64,000 nucleotides of DNA from Deinococcus malanensis (lineage in GTDB: Bacteria; Deinococcota; Deinococci; Deinococcales; Deinococcaceae), in contig NZ_BMPP01000004.1 in assembly GCF_014647655.1 (NCBI RefSeq), forward strand, positions 248,001 through 312,000, read 5' to 3'. Below, in pieces: positions 38,096 to 48,426 of the stretch. How positions within the stretch are numbered: position 1 is the stretch's first letter; every line of letters starts with the position of its first letter. The position numbers and the translations under genes are program-made. A model generated the notes under the pieces. It was not told the DNA's origin. It did not search any database and worked only from the letters and a program-made list of their open reading frames with translations.

Positions 38096-38385
38096 TATGA
38101 GAGCCAATGGACTCATATGCCTCCTCAATAGTTTTAAAACCTATTAATATATTAAATTCGTAGCTACTATTCTTTATCTAAAGTCAGCTACAGATCAATA
38201 TTTAAAACAGGATTAAGCTTAAACTACCTTCATGATGTGATTTCTGCTTGTCAGGTGAGGAACCTTCGATATACAAGTAAGGAGTTCATCGGGAGCCGTT
38301 AGTACCTTCTCATATCGACAAAGGTCAAGCACTTCTGTCGCTTTTGCAGTCATGGTGAACTGATGCGCATCTCACGGAGGCTCAC

Positions 38386-41079
38386 ATGCACGGAAACATG
38401 AAACTCGGGATCGTCGCTTTGACCAGTGTTCTTCTTCTCGCCTCTTGCGGTGGCGGTGAGACCACCACACCAACACCCGTCGCGCCCAGCGTCGGTAGTG
38501 TAGGCGTTCAGAACCCCAACGGATACACCGTGGTCGTCAAGGACGCCAACGGTACCGTTATTCCTTCCAGCAACTACAACAGCCTGGCTCCTGGCACCTA
38601 CTCGGTGACCTACAGCAAGGAAGGCTTTGTCAGCCAGACCGTTCCGTTCACGGTGACCGCCGGTCAGAGCGTCTCCCTGGTTGCGCCCATGCTGCAGGCC
38701 GTTCCTGCCGGCAACGGTGCGTTCTACCTGGACGCCAACGGCAGGGTCGTGCAGATCACGCGCGAGGACCTGAACAACGCCGGTACGCGCTTCGTGTTCT
38801 ACGCATGGATGGAAAACGAGACCGGCGGATTCAACCCCGCCAACGCAGGGACCACCACTGACCCCGGCGCCCCGACCGCTGGTGAAATGAACGAAGTTGC
38901 ACCTCTGAATACCCAGAACGTGGCCGCTGGCTACGTGGGCTTCAGGGCTCCGGACGGCCGCGTGTACCCCATCGTCGGTGCAAACGTGCGCTGGGACATT
39001 CTGGAGCAGGCAGGCAACGTCCGCTTCGCTGCTGCCGATGACGGCGGGCAGCCCTCCGGCGCCCCGGTGACCTCTCAGGACATCAACGACAACGCCCTGA
39101 GCGCCAACACCTACACCAACAGCGCCACCGGCAACAACGCCCGCTTCCCCAGCAGCGCAGAGTTCCCGCTGTACAACGTCACGGGCATCAACACCCCCGA
39201 CACCAACGGGTTTACCTGGACCGCGCTGAATCACGATCCCAACGTCACCACCCGCGCCACTGCCCGCGTCCGCGCCGTGGCTTACGTCAACGGCACTGAA
39301 ATTACCAAGCGCTTCCTGGACAAGACGTTCGCTCCAAGTGCCCGTCTGACCATCACCAAGACCCCGGAAGCACACCAGGCTGGGCTGAACCAGGCCCGTG
39401 AATTCACCATTACGGTGGCCAACACCGGCGCCGGTGCAGCAACCGGAATTCGCCTCAATGACGTGCTGCGCACAGGTGACGCTGGAGCGTACAGCATCAC
39501 TGCGCCCACCGGCGGCACGGCCAACGCCAACGACGGCTTTGACGCCACCTTTGACCTGGCACCGGGAGCCACCCGCAGCTTCACCTTCCCGGCTCAGGCG
39601 AGCGCCGTCGGTGTCTACTGTGACGTTGCGTCGATTGTCAGCTACACCAACGGCGAGTTCGGGATGGTCACGCCCAACGCCCTGCAGGACGAAGCCTGCC
39701 TCACAGTGACGGCCCCGAACCTTAACATCACCAAGAGCCTCGTGGACGCCAACGGCACGCCCATCGCCGATGGCATCACGGTCGCTCCGAATACCCCGGT
39801 GTTTGCCCGGATCACCATCACCAACAACGGCAACGCGGCCGCCACGAACGTGGTTGTCACCGACGCCCTGGCCAACAACACGAACGCCGCCAACTACGGC
39901 ATCCAGGGTCAGGTGACGACCGCACCGCAGACCGTCGCCACCACCATGGCTGGCAACGACGGCTTCACCACGGCTCCCTTCACCCTGGCAGCCGGCGCCA
40001 CCCAGACCTTCACCTTTGCCGCCACCGGCACCGTCGACGGCACCTACTGCGACCAGGGAACCATGACGGCCACCAGCAACAACGGTGCAGCCATCGGACC
40101 TGTCGCCTCGCAGATTCCGTGCTTTAAGGTCGCTTCGCCGCAACTGGCGATCACCAAGGTCAACACCCAGGCGCCCAACCAGCCGCCTATCAACTCCCTG
40201 ACCCCCGGCAGCAGCTACAACAGCACCATCACGGTGACCAACTCCGGCTCCGCCACCGCGACCGCCGTGGCCGTGCGGGACGTGCTGGGCAGCCTGACCG
40301 GCGGCAGCACCTTCATGAACTTCGGCTCCGGCAACTACACCGTCAGCGGCACTGCCCAGACCGGCAGCGTGTCGTTCGACACAGCCAGTCGCACGGTCAG
40401 CACGGTCCCTGCGACCATCAACCTGGCACCTGGCCAGACCCTGACCCTGAACATCACGAGCACGGTTCCCCAGGGCGCCCCACGCGGCGAGTACTGTGAC
40501 ACTGGCTCTTACAGCAGCACCAACGGCGGCACCGGTCAGGCTCAGGCTTGCGTGACGGTGACCTCGTTCATCGCCGAGCAGACCCAGCTGGTCGATACCA
40601 CTGACCCGATTCGCCCTGGTAACACCACAGGTACCATTGTCGCCAGCAACGCCAGCGTTGAACCGGCCAGCAATGAAGGTGCCACGAACAACGTGCTTAT
40701 CTACAACTACGGCGTCCTTGACCCCGTCCAGACGACGGCAGGGGTATTCAACTACAGCAATACTCAGGTCTACTATGATCCCACTCCGGTGCGTAACCCC
40801 ACGACCGGCGCCATTACCAGCGACTTCACGAACGCTTCCTCGACCCTGGTCACGAATTACACCACGACGGCCAGCGGCACCGGCCAGCAGACCATCACCT
40901 TCGACCCGACCTTCCGTGTCGCTCCTGGCGCTGTGATCTACGTGCGTACCCAGGTCACCGCACCCGCTGGCACCGCAGAAGGCCAGTACTTCCAGACCTA
41001 CCGCTGGAACAACACGGCCGAGAGCAGTGGCCGGGCGCTGACGAACTACAAGACGGAGTCCACCACCGTCGTTCCCTGA
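38386..41079 (+). CDS. large lipoprotein with DUF11 repeats
   Basis: An 897-residue exported lipoprotein. The signal ends in LLLASC (Cys21) followed by a Thr/Pro linker. A carboxypeptidase-regulatory-like unit (about 38-105, NGYTVVVKDANGTVIP, GTYSVTYSKEGF) comes first, then a unique beta-rich region. Three DUF11 repeats start near residues 321, 445 and 586, each opening with L-x-I-T-K and containing ITVxNTG or ITNNGNAAAT. A last domain covers about 725-897. DUF11 repeats are common in bacterial surface proteins. GGAGG lies 6 nt before the ATG. Abundant synonymous C-ending codons suggest a highly expressed envelope component (inference). Confidence 0.85.
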   Translation: MHGNMKLGIVALTSVLLLASCGGGETTTPTPVAPSVGSVGVQNPNGYTVVVKDANGTVIPSSNYNSLAPGTYSVTYSKEGFVSQTVPFTVTAGQSVSLVAPMLQAVPAGNGAFYLDANGRVVQITREDLNNAGTRFVFYAWMENETGGFNPANAGTTTDPGAPTAGEMNEVAPLNTQNVAAGYVGFRAPDGRVYPIVGANVRWDILEQAGNVRFAAADDGGQPSGAPVTSQDINDNALSANTYTNSATGNNARFPSSAEFPLYNVTGINTPDTNGFTWTALNHDPNVTTRATARVRAVAYVNGTEITKRFLDKTFAPSARLTITKTPEAHQAGLNQAREFTITVANTGAGAATGIRLNDVLRTGDAGAYSITAPTGGTANANDGFDATFDLAPGATRSFTFPAQASAVGVYCDVASIVSYTNGEFGMVTPNALQDEACLTVTAPNLNITKSLVDANGTPIADGITVAPNTPVFARITITNNGNAAATNVVVTDALANNTNAANYGIQGQVTTAPQTVATTMAGNDGFTTAPFTLAAGATQTFTFAATGTVDGTYCDQGTMTATSNNGAAIGPVASQIPCFKVASPQLAITKVNTQAPNQPPINSLTPGSSYNSTITVTNSGSATATAVAVRDVLGSLTGGSTFMNFGSGNYTVSGTAQTGSVSFDTASRTVSTVPATINLAPGQTLTLNITSTVPQGAPRGEYCDTGSYSSTNGGTGQAQACVTVTSFIAEQTQLVDTTDPIRPGNTTGTIVASNASVEPASNEGATNNVLIYNYGVLDPVQTTAGVFNYSNTQVYYDPTPVRNPTTGAITSDFTNASSTLVTNYTTTASGTGQQTITFDPTFRVAPGAVIYVRTQVTAPAGTAEGQYFQTYRWNNTAESSGRALTNYKTESTTVVP

Positions 41080-41116
41080 AGCTGACCACCCGCCTTCAGT
41101 ATCAGAAACCGTTCCG

Positions 41117-41150
41117 GGAGTGCTGCCTTCAAGCGGCACTCCTCTTGGAT
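41117..41150 (+). terminator. intrinsic terminator of the DUF11 lipoprotein gene
   Basis: GGAGTGCTGC/GCGGCACTCC (one T-G pair), 6-nt loop, then TCTTGGATT. Confidence 0.75.
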
Positions 41151-41154
41151 TGAC

Positions 41155-41852
41155 ATGAATGAGGCCATGATTATTATCAGTCGGGAACCGGACAGGCCGG
41201 AGCTCACGCCGCTGGTCGGTGCCGCACGGGAGGAAAATTTTGATATCGCCTTCTCCCACCCTGGAAAGTCTGCTCTGCCTGGCCTGGAAGAAGCGCAGCG
41301 CCACGTCCTGCTGTTCGATCATCTCCCTCCACCGGGTCCCGACTCTCAGCGTCACCCCTGCTGCCTGGGCATAGCCGTCGTGACCGAAGCCACGCCTTCG
41401 GCCCTGAGTCAAGCTCTGGACTGCGGAGGGGATGACGCTTTTGACGTGGCGATCCACCCACTGGAATTTCAGGCCCGGCTGCGCAGGTTCCGCCACAGGC
41501 GTTCAAGGGCTTGTGCAGAGTTTGGCGATTTTTTCTCGACACCGTCAGCCGACTTCTGTGGCACCGCAAGGAGCCAGTCGCCTTGCACGAGTTCGAAGTT
41601 CATCTGTTGCGCCCACTGTGCGTGAATCCCACTCTGCTCCTTTCCACAGCAGACGTGGCGGCCACGCTTGGGATCCCTCCTGGCAGGGCGGAACTGGAGC
41701 AGATCGAGCAGAGGCTGCTTGGAGTCAGCGCCCGGGTACTGCGGGTCACCGGTCAGCGCCTGCTGGTCACTACAAATCAATCCGGAAGCCAGAAAAAATT
41801 GCTGATGATCAATCCTCACCTTCTGAAGGGGAGTTCCGGCATTCCAGAATAA
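41155..41852 (+). pseudogene. response regulator-like gene with -1 frameshift
   Basis: Two overlapping frames together read as one OmpR-like regulator of about 230 residues. The first (41155-41625) holds a degenerate receiver domain: phospho-acceptor candidate Asp55 in HVLLFDHLPP and SQALDCGGDDAFDVAIHPLEFQARLR, where the usual KPF Lys is His and the N-terminal acidic pair is missing. The second frame (ending 41852) continues as a winged-helix domain: LHEFEVHLLRPLCVNPTLLLSTADVAATLG and VSARVLRVTGQRLLVTT. The frames join at TTTTTTC (41529-41535), which is T-TTT-TTC in the upstream frame, a canonical -1 slippery heptamer. It could be decay, a sequencing error in the T-run or programmed frameshifting. 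Confidence 0.65.
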
Positions 41853-42243
41853 TGGATCAGGCTGGAATGACCCGCCTCCTGCACCACGTGACAGCGGTCC
41901 TGGGCAGAGGATCAGTCTGGCCCTATGGGGTATAGATGTCCGTCCAGTTCGAGCACCTGATGCTCACGTGGATATTGCCGGGACACCACCATGCAGATGA
42001 TCACCACACCCGCTCGGCGCCCCAAGACTTCCGGAACCACGCTTTATGAATGATGTGGTCCTACTGTGAACGTTAGGAACATAGCCAACAACCAAGTGAG
42101 GAACCAGAATGACGGGGCCAGTAACTCTTATCTGCCAGAGGCTGGCCCTCCTGTCGCTACTCGTGTGGCATACCATCCGGTCCACATGCCCGGTGACGAC
42201 GCCCTGGCAGCCGCTGCTACCCTCAACCGATTTGAGAGGAGAC
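41853..42243. other. intergenic region before the GH2 gene
   Basis: About 390 nt with no gene I can support. A 73-codon frame at 42066-42287 overlaps the GH2 start and looks spurious. No clear terminator or operator was recognised. Confidence 0.5.
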
Positions 42244-44133
<1,890 letters not shown>

Positions 44134-44179
44134 TGGCCCGCAGAGGTCACCCTGCACTCCAAGGCGGGATGCGTCCGGT

Positions 44180-44210
44180 GGGTGAGCTGTACAGCTCACC
44201 CCACGTTTAT
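44180..44210 (+). terminator. terminator after GH2 gene
   Basis: GGGTGAGCTGT and ACAGCTCACCC form a perfect 22-bp palindrome (44180-44201), followed by CACGTTTATG; the T-run is weak. Confidence 0.65.
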
Positions 44211-44340
44211 GTAGCTGTTCGGCCCGGTCATAGCCTGAAACCTAAGGGGTGGGACGGGTATCCGGGACGGGGCGGCCATAGAAGCACAACCTCCATCTCC
44301 ATGGGACATTTCGCCGCAGTCCTCTGGCCAGGATGACGGG

Positions 44341-45440
44341 ATGGAGGCCCGAGTACTACAACCCCCGAATGTGGAGGCCGAGCACTTTCTCAGGCAGTTC
44401 CACGCCGAGAATCAGCGGTCAGGGGTGGAAAGCCGACTCGCTGGCTGGACACAGGACCCGGTCCTCACGGAAGAGGAGCTAGCCTACGGAGCCCGGGTGG
44501 CGTGGCGCAACAGCATCCGCTGTATCGGCCGCCTACCGTGGACGGCGCTGCAGCTTCGTGACCGCCGCCATGTTAGCCGGCCAGCTGAAGTCTTTGCCGA
44601 ACTAATCGCACATCTGAACCTTGCGTTTGCCGGAGGCAGAGTCAGGCCGGTCATCAGTGTTTTCGGGCCGGGAGTACGCATCGTCAACGATCAGCTTCTG
44701 CGCTATGCCGGATATCTGCAACCGGACGGTACGGTCCTGGTGACCCCCAGAACGTGGCTCTGACACAGTACCTGCAGAAACTGGGCTGGAAGGGTGGAGC
44801 GGGCACTCCCTTTGATCTACTGCCCGTGGCGGTGCAGACCGATACCGGCCGAACCGAGCTGTTCACCCTGCCGCAGGATGTTGGCCGGGAAGTCAGGATC
44901 ACCCATCCCGACTTCCCGGCCATCAACGAACTCGGACTGCGGTGGCCGGCTCTGCCTGTCATCAGCAATATGACGCTCTCGGTCGCAGGCCAGCACATGA
45001 CCTGTGCGCCGTTTAACGGCTGGTATCTCCAGACGGAGATCGCAGCGCGCAACCTTGCCGACGAGCAGCGGTACAACATGCTGCCGACTGTAGCGCAGGC
45101 CCTTGGTCTCGACACCAGCCGGAGGCGATCCCTGTGGCAGGACCGTGCGCTGGTGGAGCTGAACGTGGCCGTTCTGCACTCGTTCGACCAGGCTGGCGTT
45201 CGTATTGCCGATCACCACGCAGTCACCGGGCAATTCGAGCGCTTTGCGGATCAGGAGGCTCGCGCAGGTCGCCGGGTGAGGGGCCGCTGGTCATGGCTGA
45301 TTCCACCGCTTTCGCCAGCGACCACACCGGTGTGGTCCAGGCAGTACCTGGATCAGGAGATTACCCCCAATTTCGTGAAGCAGCCCGCAGCCTGGACGGT
45401 CCCGTCAGGCGCAGCACGGTGTCCCATGCGCGCAGGCTGA
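44341..45440 (+). pseudogene. nos: bacterial nitric oxide synthase oxygenase, frameshifted
   Basis: The two frames together encode a full-length bacterial NOS oxygenase of about 365 residues, the haem-pterin enzyme that makes NO from arginine. The haem thiolate Cys61 is in VAWRNSIRCIGRLPW. The second frame supplies the substrate and pterin region (PFNGWYLQTEIAARNL, ADHHAVTGQFERF, WSWLIPPLSP) and the C-terminal NFVKQPAAW. The first frame stops at 44763. Adding one base at about 44739-44741 (CTGGTGAC to CTGGGTGAC) restores VLGDPQNVALTQYLQ as in intact homologues. All catalytic features survive, so the lesion is recent or a sequencing error. AGGA lies 7 nt before ATG 44341. Confidence 0.88.
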
Positions 45441-45568
45441 AACCCGGGTCGACGGCCGCCGGTCTGCTCAGTGAGCAAACGGGCCACACCTACCGGAACG
45501 CTTGCCTGTTTCGGCGCAACCTCTGCATCCAGCGCTGTCACCCTGTTTCAAGGTGACTCACCTGATTC

Positions 45569-45967
45569 CTACCAGTGGCGCGGGTCGCTGTCGGCTTCCT
45601 CGATCAGCAACCACAGGTCGCGGTCCTGCTCCGCAGCCGTGCGCTGCGCGTCAAACAGGACCGATTCCAGCTGTGCACACAGGTTGGCACGTCGGCTCCG
45701 GAATCGGGCGTAGTCGTACAGCACCAGAGCCAGCCGCTTCCGGGGACTTTCAGGATCGGTCAGGACGTCGTACAGCGCGTCCCAGTTGTGCCCAAAGCGG
45801 TCGGTCAGGCCCAAACCCGCCATAAACGCCAGCATCAGGCTGTCCTTGTCATGCACGGTCGAGAAGTTGACCTCACGTACGGCCACCTGATGTCCCGCTG
45901 CAATGATCCGAACGTCATGAGGCGCATTTTGCAACCCGGCCGGTGGACCGCCAAAAATCTGAATCAT
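45569..45967 (-). CDS. barstar-family ribonuclease inhibitor
   Basis: A 132-residue protein with a barstar fold: VNFSTVHDKDSLMLAFMAGLGLTDRFGHNWDALYDVLTD near residues 33-72 is the hallmark helix and inhibitory loop region. A barstar-type protein binds and blocks a guanyl-specific RNase in the cytoplasm. Its ATG overlaps the stop of the RNase gene (ATGA), so the inhibitor is made from the same transcript and in step with the enzyme. Confidence 0.9.
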   Translation of the reverse strand: MIQIFGGPPAGLQNAPHDVRIIAAGHQVAVREVNFSTVHDKDSLMLAFMAGLGLTDRFGHNWDALYDVLTDPESPRKRLALVLYDYARFRSRRANLCAQLESVLFDAQRTAAEQDRDLWLLIEEADSDPRHW

Positions 45968-46488
45968 GGCCGCACCCTCCGGAAACTGGCGTAATGGTCG
46001 GCGGTGTAATAGCACTCATGGACGCTGGTTTCTTCCTGCCCGCCACAGACCAGCCGGCGGGCGCCGCGGTCCGACTCACCCGGTGTCCGGACGGTGTATT
46101 CGCGGTAATACCCTTCCGAAGCTTTTGGCAGCAGACGCTCGCGGTTGCCGAAGGTGACGCCGTCCTTGCTGTACCGGAACGGCCCACCACGGGCAATCAG
46201 CCTCAGCATCTCCTGACCCTCACGCGGCAGATCGCTCCGGGAGATCCAGCGCAGGCCACTGTGCGGGTCGAGTCCTGATTTCTGTGTTCCCGGGGCGCGT
46301 GGTGCCTGGCCGGTCCGGGAGGGCAGGTTCTGAACCGCTGGTGCTGGCGTACTGAGTTGGGGATTGGAACTGATCTGCGTGGTGGCCTGAGACTCGGCCG
46401 GCGCATCGCAACTTCCCAAAGCGGCTCCGGCAAGAGGCGCGAGCAGAACAAGCAGGGCACGGCGGAGGAGCACGTGGCAGAGGGTCAC
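45964..46488 (-). CDS. guanyl-specific ribonuclease (RNase Sa/N1 type), lipoprotein
   Basis: A 174-residue exported RNase. The signal peptide ends in the lipobox LGSC (Cys27), then a 50-residue Pro/Gln/Ser linker, then a microbial RNase N1/T1 domain (about 85-172). The catalytic set of the RNase Sa group is intact: Glu130 in YYREYTV, Arg144 in RGARR and His165 in TADHYASF; the substrate loop DGVTFGNRERLLP is also present. It should cleave RNA after G. Lipid anchoring is unusual, as relatives are freely secreted. GTG 46488 is supported by TACACT 7 nt upstream and overlaps the stop of the upstream gene. Confidence 0.9.
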   Translation of the reverse strand: MTLCHVLLRRALLVLLAPLAGAALGSCDAPAESQATTQISSNPQLSTPAPAVQNLPSRTGQAPRAPGTQKSGLDPHSGLRWISRSDLPREGQEMLRLIARGGPFRYSKDGVTFGNRERLLPKASEGYYREYTVRTPGESDRGARRLVCGGQEETSVHECYYTADHYASFRRVRP

Positions 46489-47486
46489 ATGTCCGAGTGT
46501 ATGGCCTGGGCTGACAGCCAGGACAAAGCGTCATGAAGAATCGTTTCCAGTCCCTTGTACCGAATCTGGTCGGGCGTCATACTGCGCAGCGCCTCTGCCA
46601 GAGCGTGGGCCTGACCAGCAGTGACCACCGACTCCCTGAGCGGCGTGGTCAGCGGCCGGATCGTAAACAGCGCGCCGTCTGCCTGCGGAAAACCTGTCAG
46701 CGTCTGCCGCTCCACCCGGAGGAAAGCCTGCTCGGGGTCGAAGCGGGTGTCCGCGTGCCGGTCCGCATCGGGAGGCGCGGCAGGGTGATGGTCCAGGCGG
46801 TTACTCATGCTCAGGCCCCAGGCAAAGCGCACGAATGGCCCGCGTGTGATCACAGCGTCGACCAGACGTGGCGCCGTGGCATTCATGAGTCCACTGCCGG
46901 CCACCGGCGTATGCACCGCGACAAAATCCCGGCCCAGCTTGTCACGGGGGTCCCAGTGCTGCGGTGAGAGCACATGAGCGGCCGCCAGCCAGTCGCCCTG
47001 CTCATCCCGCGCGACAATCGCCAGATCCTCTTGAGCATTCAGACCCAGAAAATCCAGCGCATGAAACGGACGTACCTCCTGTACCAGGTCCGCGTGCGGT
47101 GCCGGGAACCGGCGCACCGTCCCCACCGCACCCCACCTTGTATCAAGGTCCACTTCCCAGCCCAGCAGGTCGTTGCGCAGGGTCTGGCCGTTCCAGTGCA
47201 CGGCGCCGTCGCTGTCGGCTGCGAGCGCACCTGCCACATGCGTCAGCACCGCCTCCCGGAGGTCGGGCGTAAGTCCTGCTTCACCTGAGTACTGGTACAG
47301 GGCCCGGCGGTGGGCCGCGACCTTGCTGGCCACGAAGCGCGGGTACTCCCGGTCCAGGGTGAAGGTATGCCTTTCGGGCTCCCCATCCTCCCGCCAGGGA
47401 ATAGGCTGCACGCCCAGTCGAAACAGTCCCGCCGACACGCTGTACCGGCCGTCCATAAACGGGCGGTACAGGGTCGGCGGGCGCAT
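46485..47486 (-). CDS. DUF3445 / haem-dependent oxidative N-demethylase-like protein
   Basis: A 333-residue protein of the DUF3445 family, some members of which are haem-dependent oxidative N-demethylases. Characteristic are the N-terminus YRPFMDGRYSVSAGLFRLGVQPIPW, LAIVARDEQGDWLAAAHVLSPQHWDPRDKLGRDF near residue 155, and FLRVERQTLTGFPQADGALFTIRPLTTPL near 255. The substrate is unknown. Its stop codon overlaps the start of the RNase gene. CAGAAT lies 6 nt before ATG 47486 as a weak -10. Confidence 0.8.
   Translation of the reverse strand: MRPPTLYRPFMDGRYSVSAGLFRLGVQPIPWREDGEPERHTFTLDREYPRFVASKVAAHRRALYQYSGEAGLTPDLREAVLTHVAGALAADSDGAVHWNGQTLRNDLLGWEVDLDTRWGAVGTVRRFPAPHADLVQEVRPFHALDFLGLNAQEDLAIVARDEQGDWLAAAHVLSPQHWDPRDKLGRDFVAVHTPVAGSGLMNATAPRLVDAVITRGPFVRFAWGLSMSNRLDHHPAAPPDADRHADTRFDPEQAFLRVERQTLTGFPQADGALFTIRPLTTPLRESVVTAGQAHALAEALRSMTPDQIRYKGLETILHDALSWLSAQAIHSDM
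46496..46501 (-). promoter_or_regulatory. -10 box TACACT inside the upstream gene
   Basis: TACACT (minus strand) ends 7 nt before GTG 46488; it lies in the last codons of the DUF3445 gene and would give the RNase-barstar pair its own promoter. Confidence 0.6.
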
Positions 47487-47531
47487 GGGCCAATTCTGGC
47501 AGACGAAAATGCCCGTTGACGTGCCAGGAAC

Positions 47532-48362
47532 TCAGGCCAGACTGCCGTTGCTCATGACGCCGGTCGCGATCAGCACCAGGATCAGCACCCCAACAGCCAC
47601 CCGGTACACCGCAAATCCCTTGAAATTATTGGTCGAGACGAACCTCAGCAGCCAGCCGATGGCCAGGTAGGCGACCACAAAGCTAACCCCGGCGCCAAGG
47701 ACCACGTTCAACAGACCGATCTCTCCAAAAATCAGCTCACGCTCCTTGATCAGATTGAGCAGGGCGGCGCCGCCCAGCGTAGGCACGCCCAGATAGAAGC
47801 TGAACTTGGTGGCGGTGGGGCGGTCCAGACCCAGGGCCATCCCACCCAGAATCGAGCTGGCGCTGCGCGAAAAGCCGGGCCACACCAGCGCCAGGCACTG
47901 CAGCACACCAATCATCAACGAGCGGCGCACCCCGATGGCCTCGATGGCCTGTACATGAGGCTGTACCCGGCGGCTTTCGATCAGCCACATCAGGATGCCA
48001 CCCACGATCAGCGCCCAGGCGACCACGCTGGGCTTGAACAGCACGGCCTGAATCAGGTCCCCGAATGCCAGTCCCAGAACCACGGCCGGAATGGTGGCAA
48101 CCAGCACGCCAGTCCACAGGGTCTGCTGGCTACGGTCGTGGCCCAGGTGACGGATCTTGAGGAAATCGCGCCAGTAGTACACCAGGACGCTCAGAATTGC
48201 GCCGCCCTGAATCACCACCTCGAAGGCGTCCTTGACCTCCTTGCTCCAGGGCACACCCATCAGGTTGCCGGTGAGAATGAGATGGCCCGTGGAGCTGATC
48301 GGCAGAAATTCCGTTATGCCTTCCACGATGCCGTAAACAATGGCGTAGACCCAGTCCATCAC
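47532..48362 (-). CDS. uppP: undecaprenyl-diphosphate phosphatase
   Basis: A 276-residue BacA/UppP membrane enzyme that recycles undecaprenyl pyrophosphate for cell wall synthesis and gives bacitracin tolerance. The two active-site segments are GIVEGITEFLPISSTGHLIL near residue 12 and LVWPGFSRSASSILGGM near 165. About seven to eight helices follow the family pattern. TACACT ends 6 nt before GTG 48362, so translation may start there or at the adjacent ATG 48359. Confidence 0.96.
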   Translation of the reverse strand: MMDWVYAIVYGIVEGITEFLPISSTGHLILTGNLMGVPWSKEVKDAFEVVIQGGAILSVLVYYWRDFLKIRHLGHDRSQQTLWTGVLVATIPAVVLGLAFGDLIQAVLFKPSVVAWALIVGGILMWLIESRRVQPHVQAIEAIGVRRSLMIGVLQCLALVWPGFSRSASSILGGMALGLDRPTATKFSFYLGVPTLGGAALLNLIKERELIFGEIGLLNVVLGAGVSFVVAYLAIGWLLRFVSTNNFKGFAVYRVAVGVLILVLIATGVMSNGSLA

Positions 48363-48368
48363 CGCGCA

Positions 48369-48374
48369 AGTGTA
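48369..48374 (-). promoter_or_regulatory. -10 box TACACT
   Basis: TACACT (minus strand) ends 6 nt before GTG 48362. Confidence 0.55.
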
Positions 48375-48426
48375 ATGCCACAGCACCCGACACGTGCGTC
48401 AGCCAGATGGTGGAGACTGACTGACG

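Larger units (their letters stand above)
37909..38385. other. AT-rich intergenic island
   Basis: About 480 nt without a convincing gene. Counting 38101-38220 by hand gives 36 G/C in 120 bases, far below the surrounding DNA. It contains two tandem hairpins (38026-38049 and 38051-38095). No transposase, integrase or repeat of the tRNA 3' end was found in it. Confidence 0.7.

Noticed and set aside
38350..41496. 1048-codon open frame on the minus strand opposite the DUF11 lipoprotein
   Set aside because: It is a shadow of GC-rich codon use: low-complexity Gly/Arg/His/Val composition, no motif, and the plus strand has a signal peptide, repeats and a ribosome site.
44341..45440. Programmed frameshift in the NOS gene
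   Set aside because: The junction (CTGGTGAC) has no slippery heptamer or homopolymer longer than two, so a deletion or read error is simpler.
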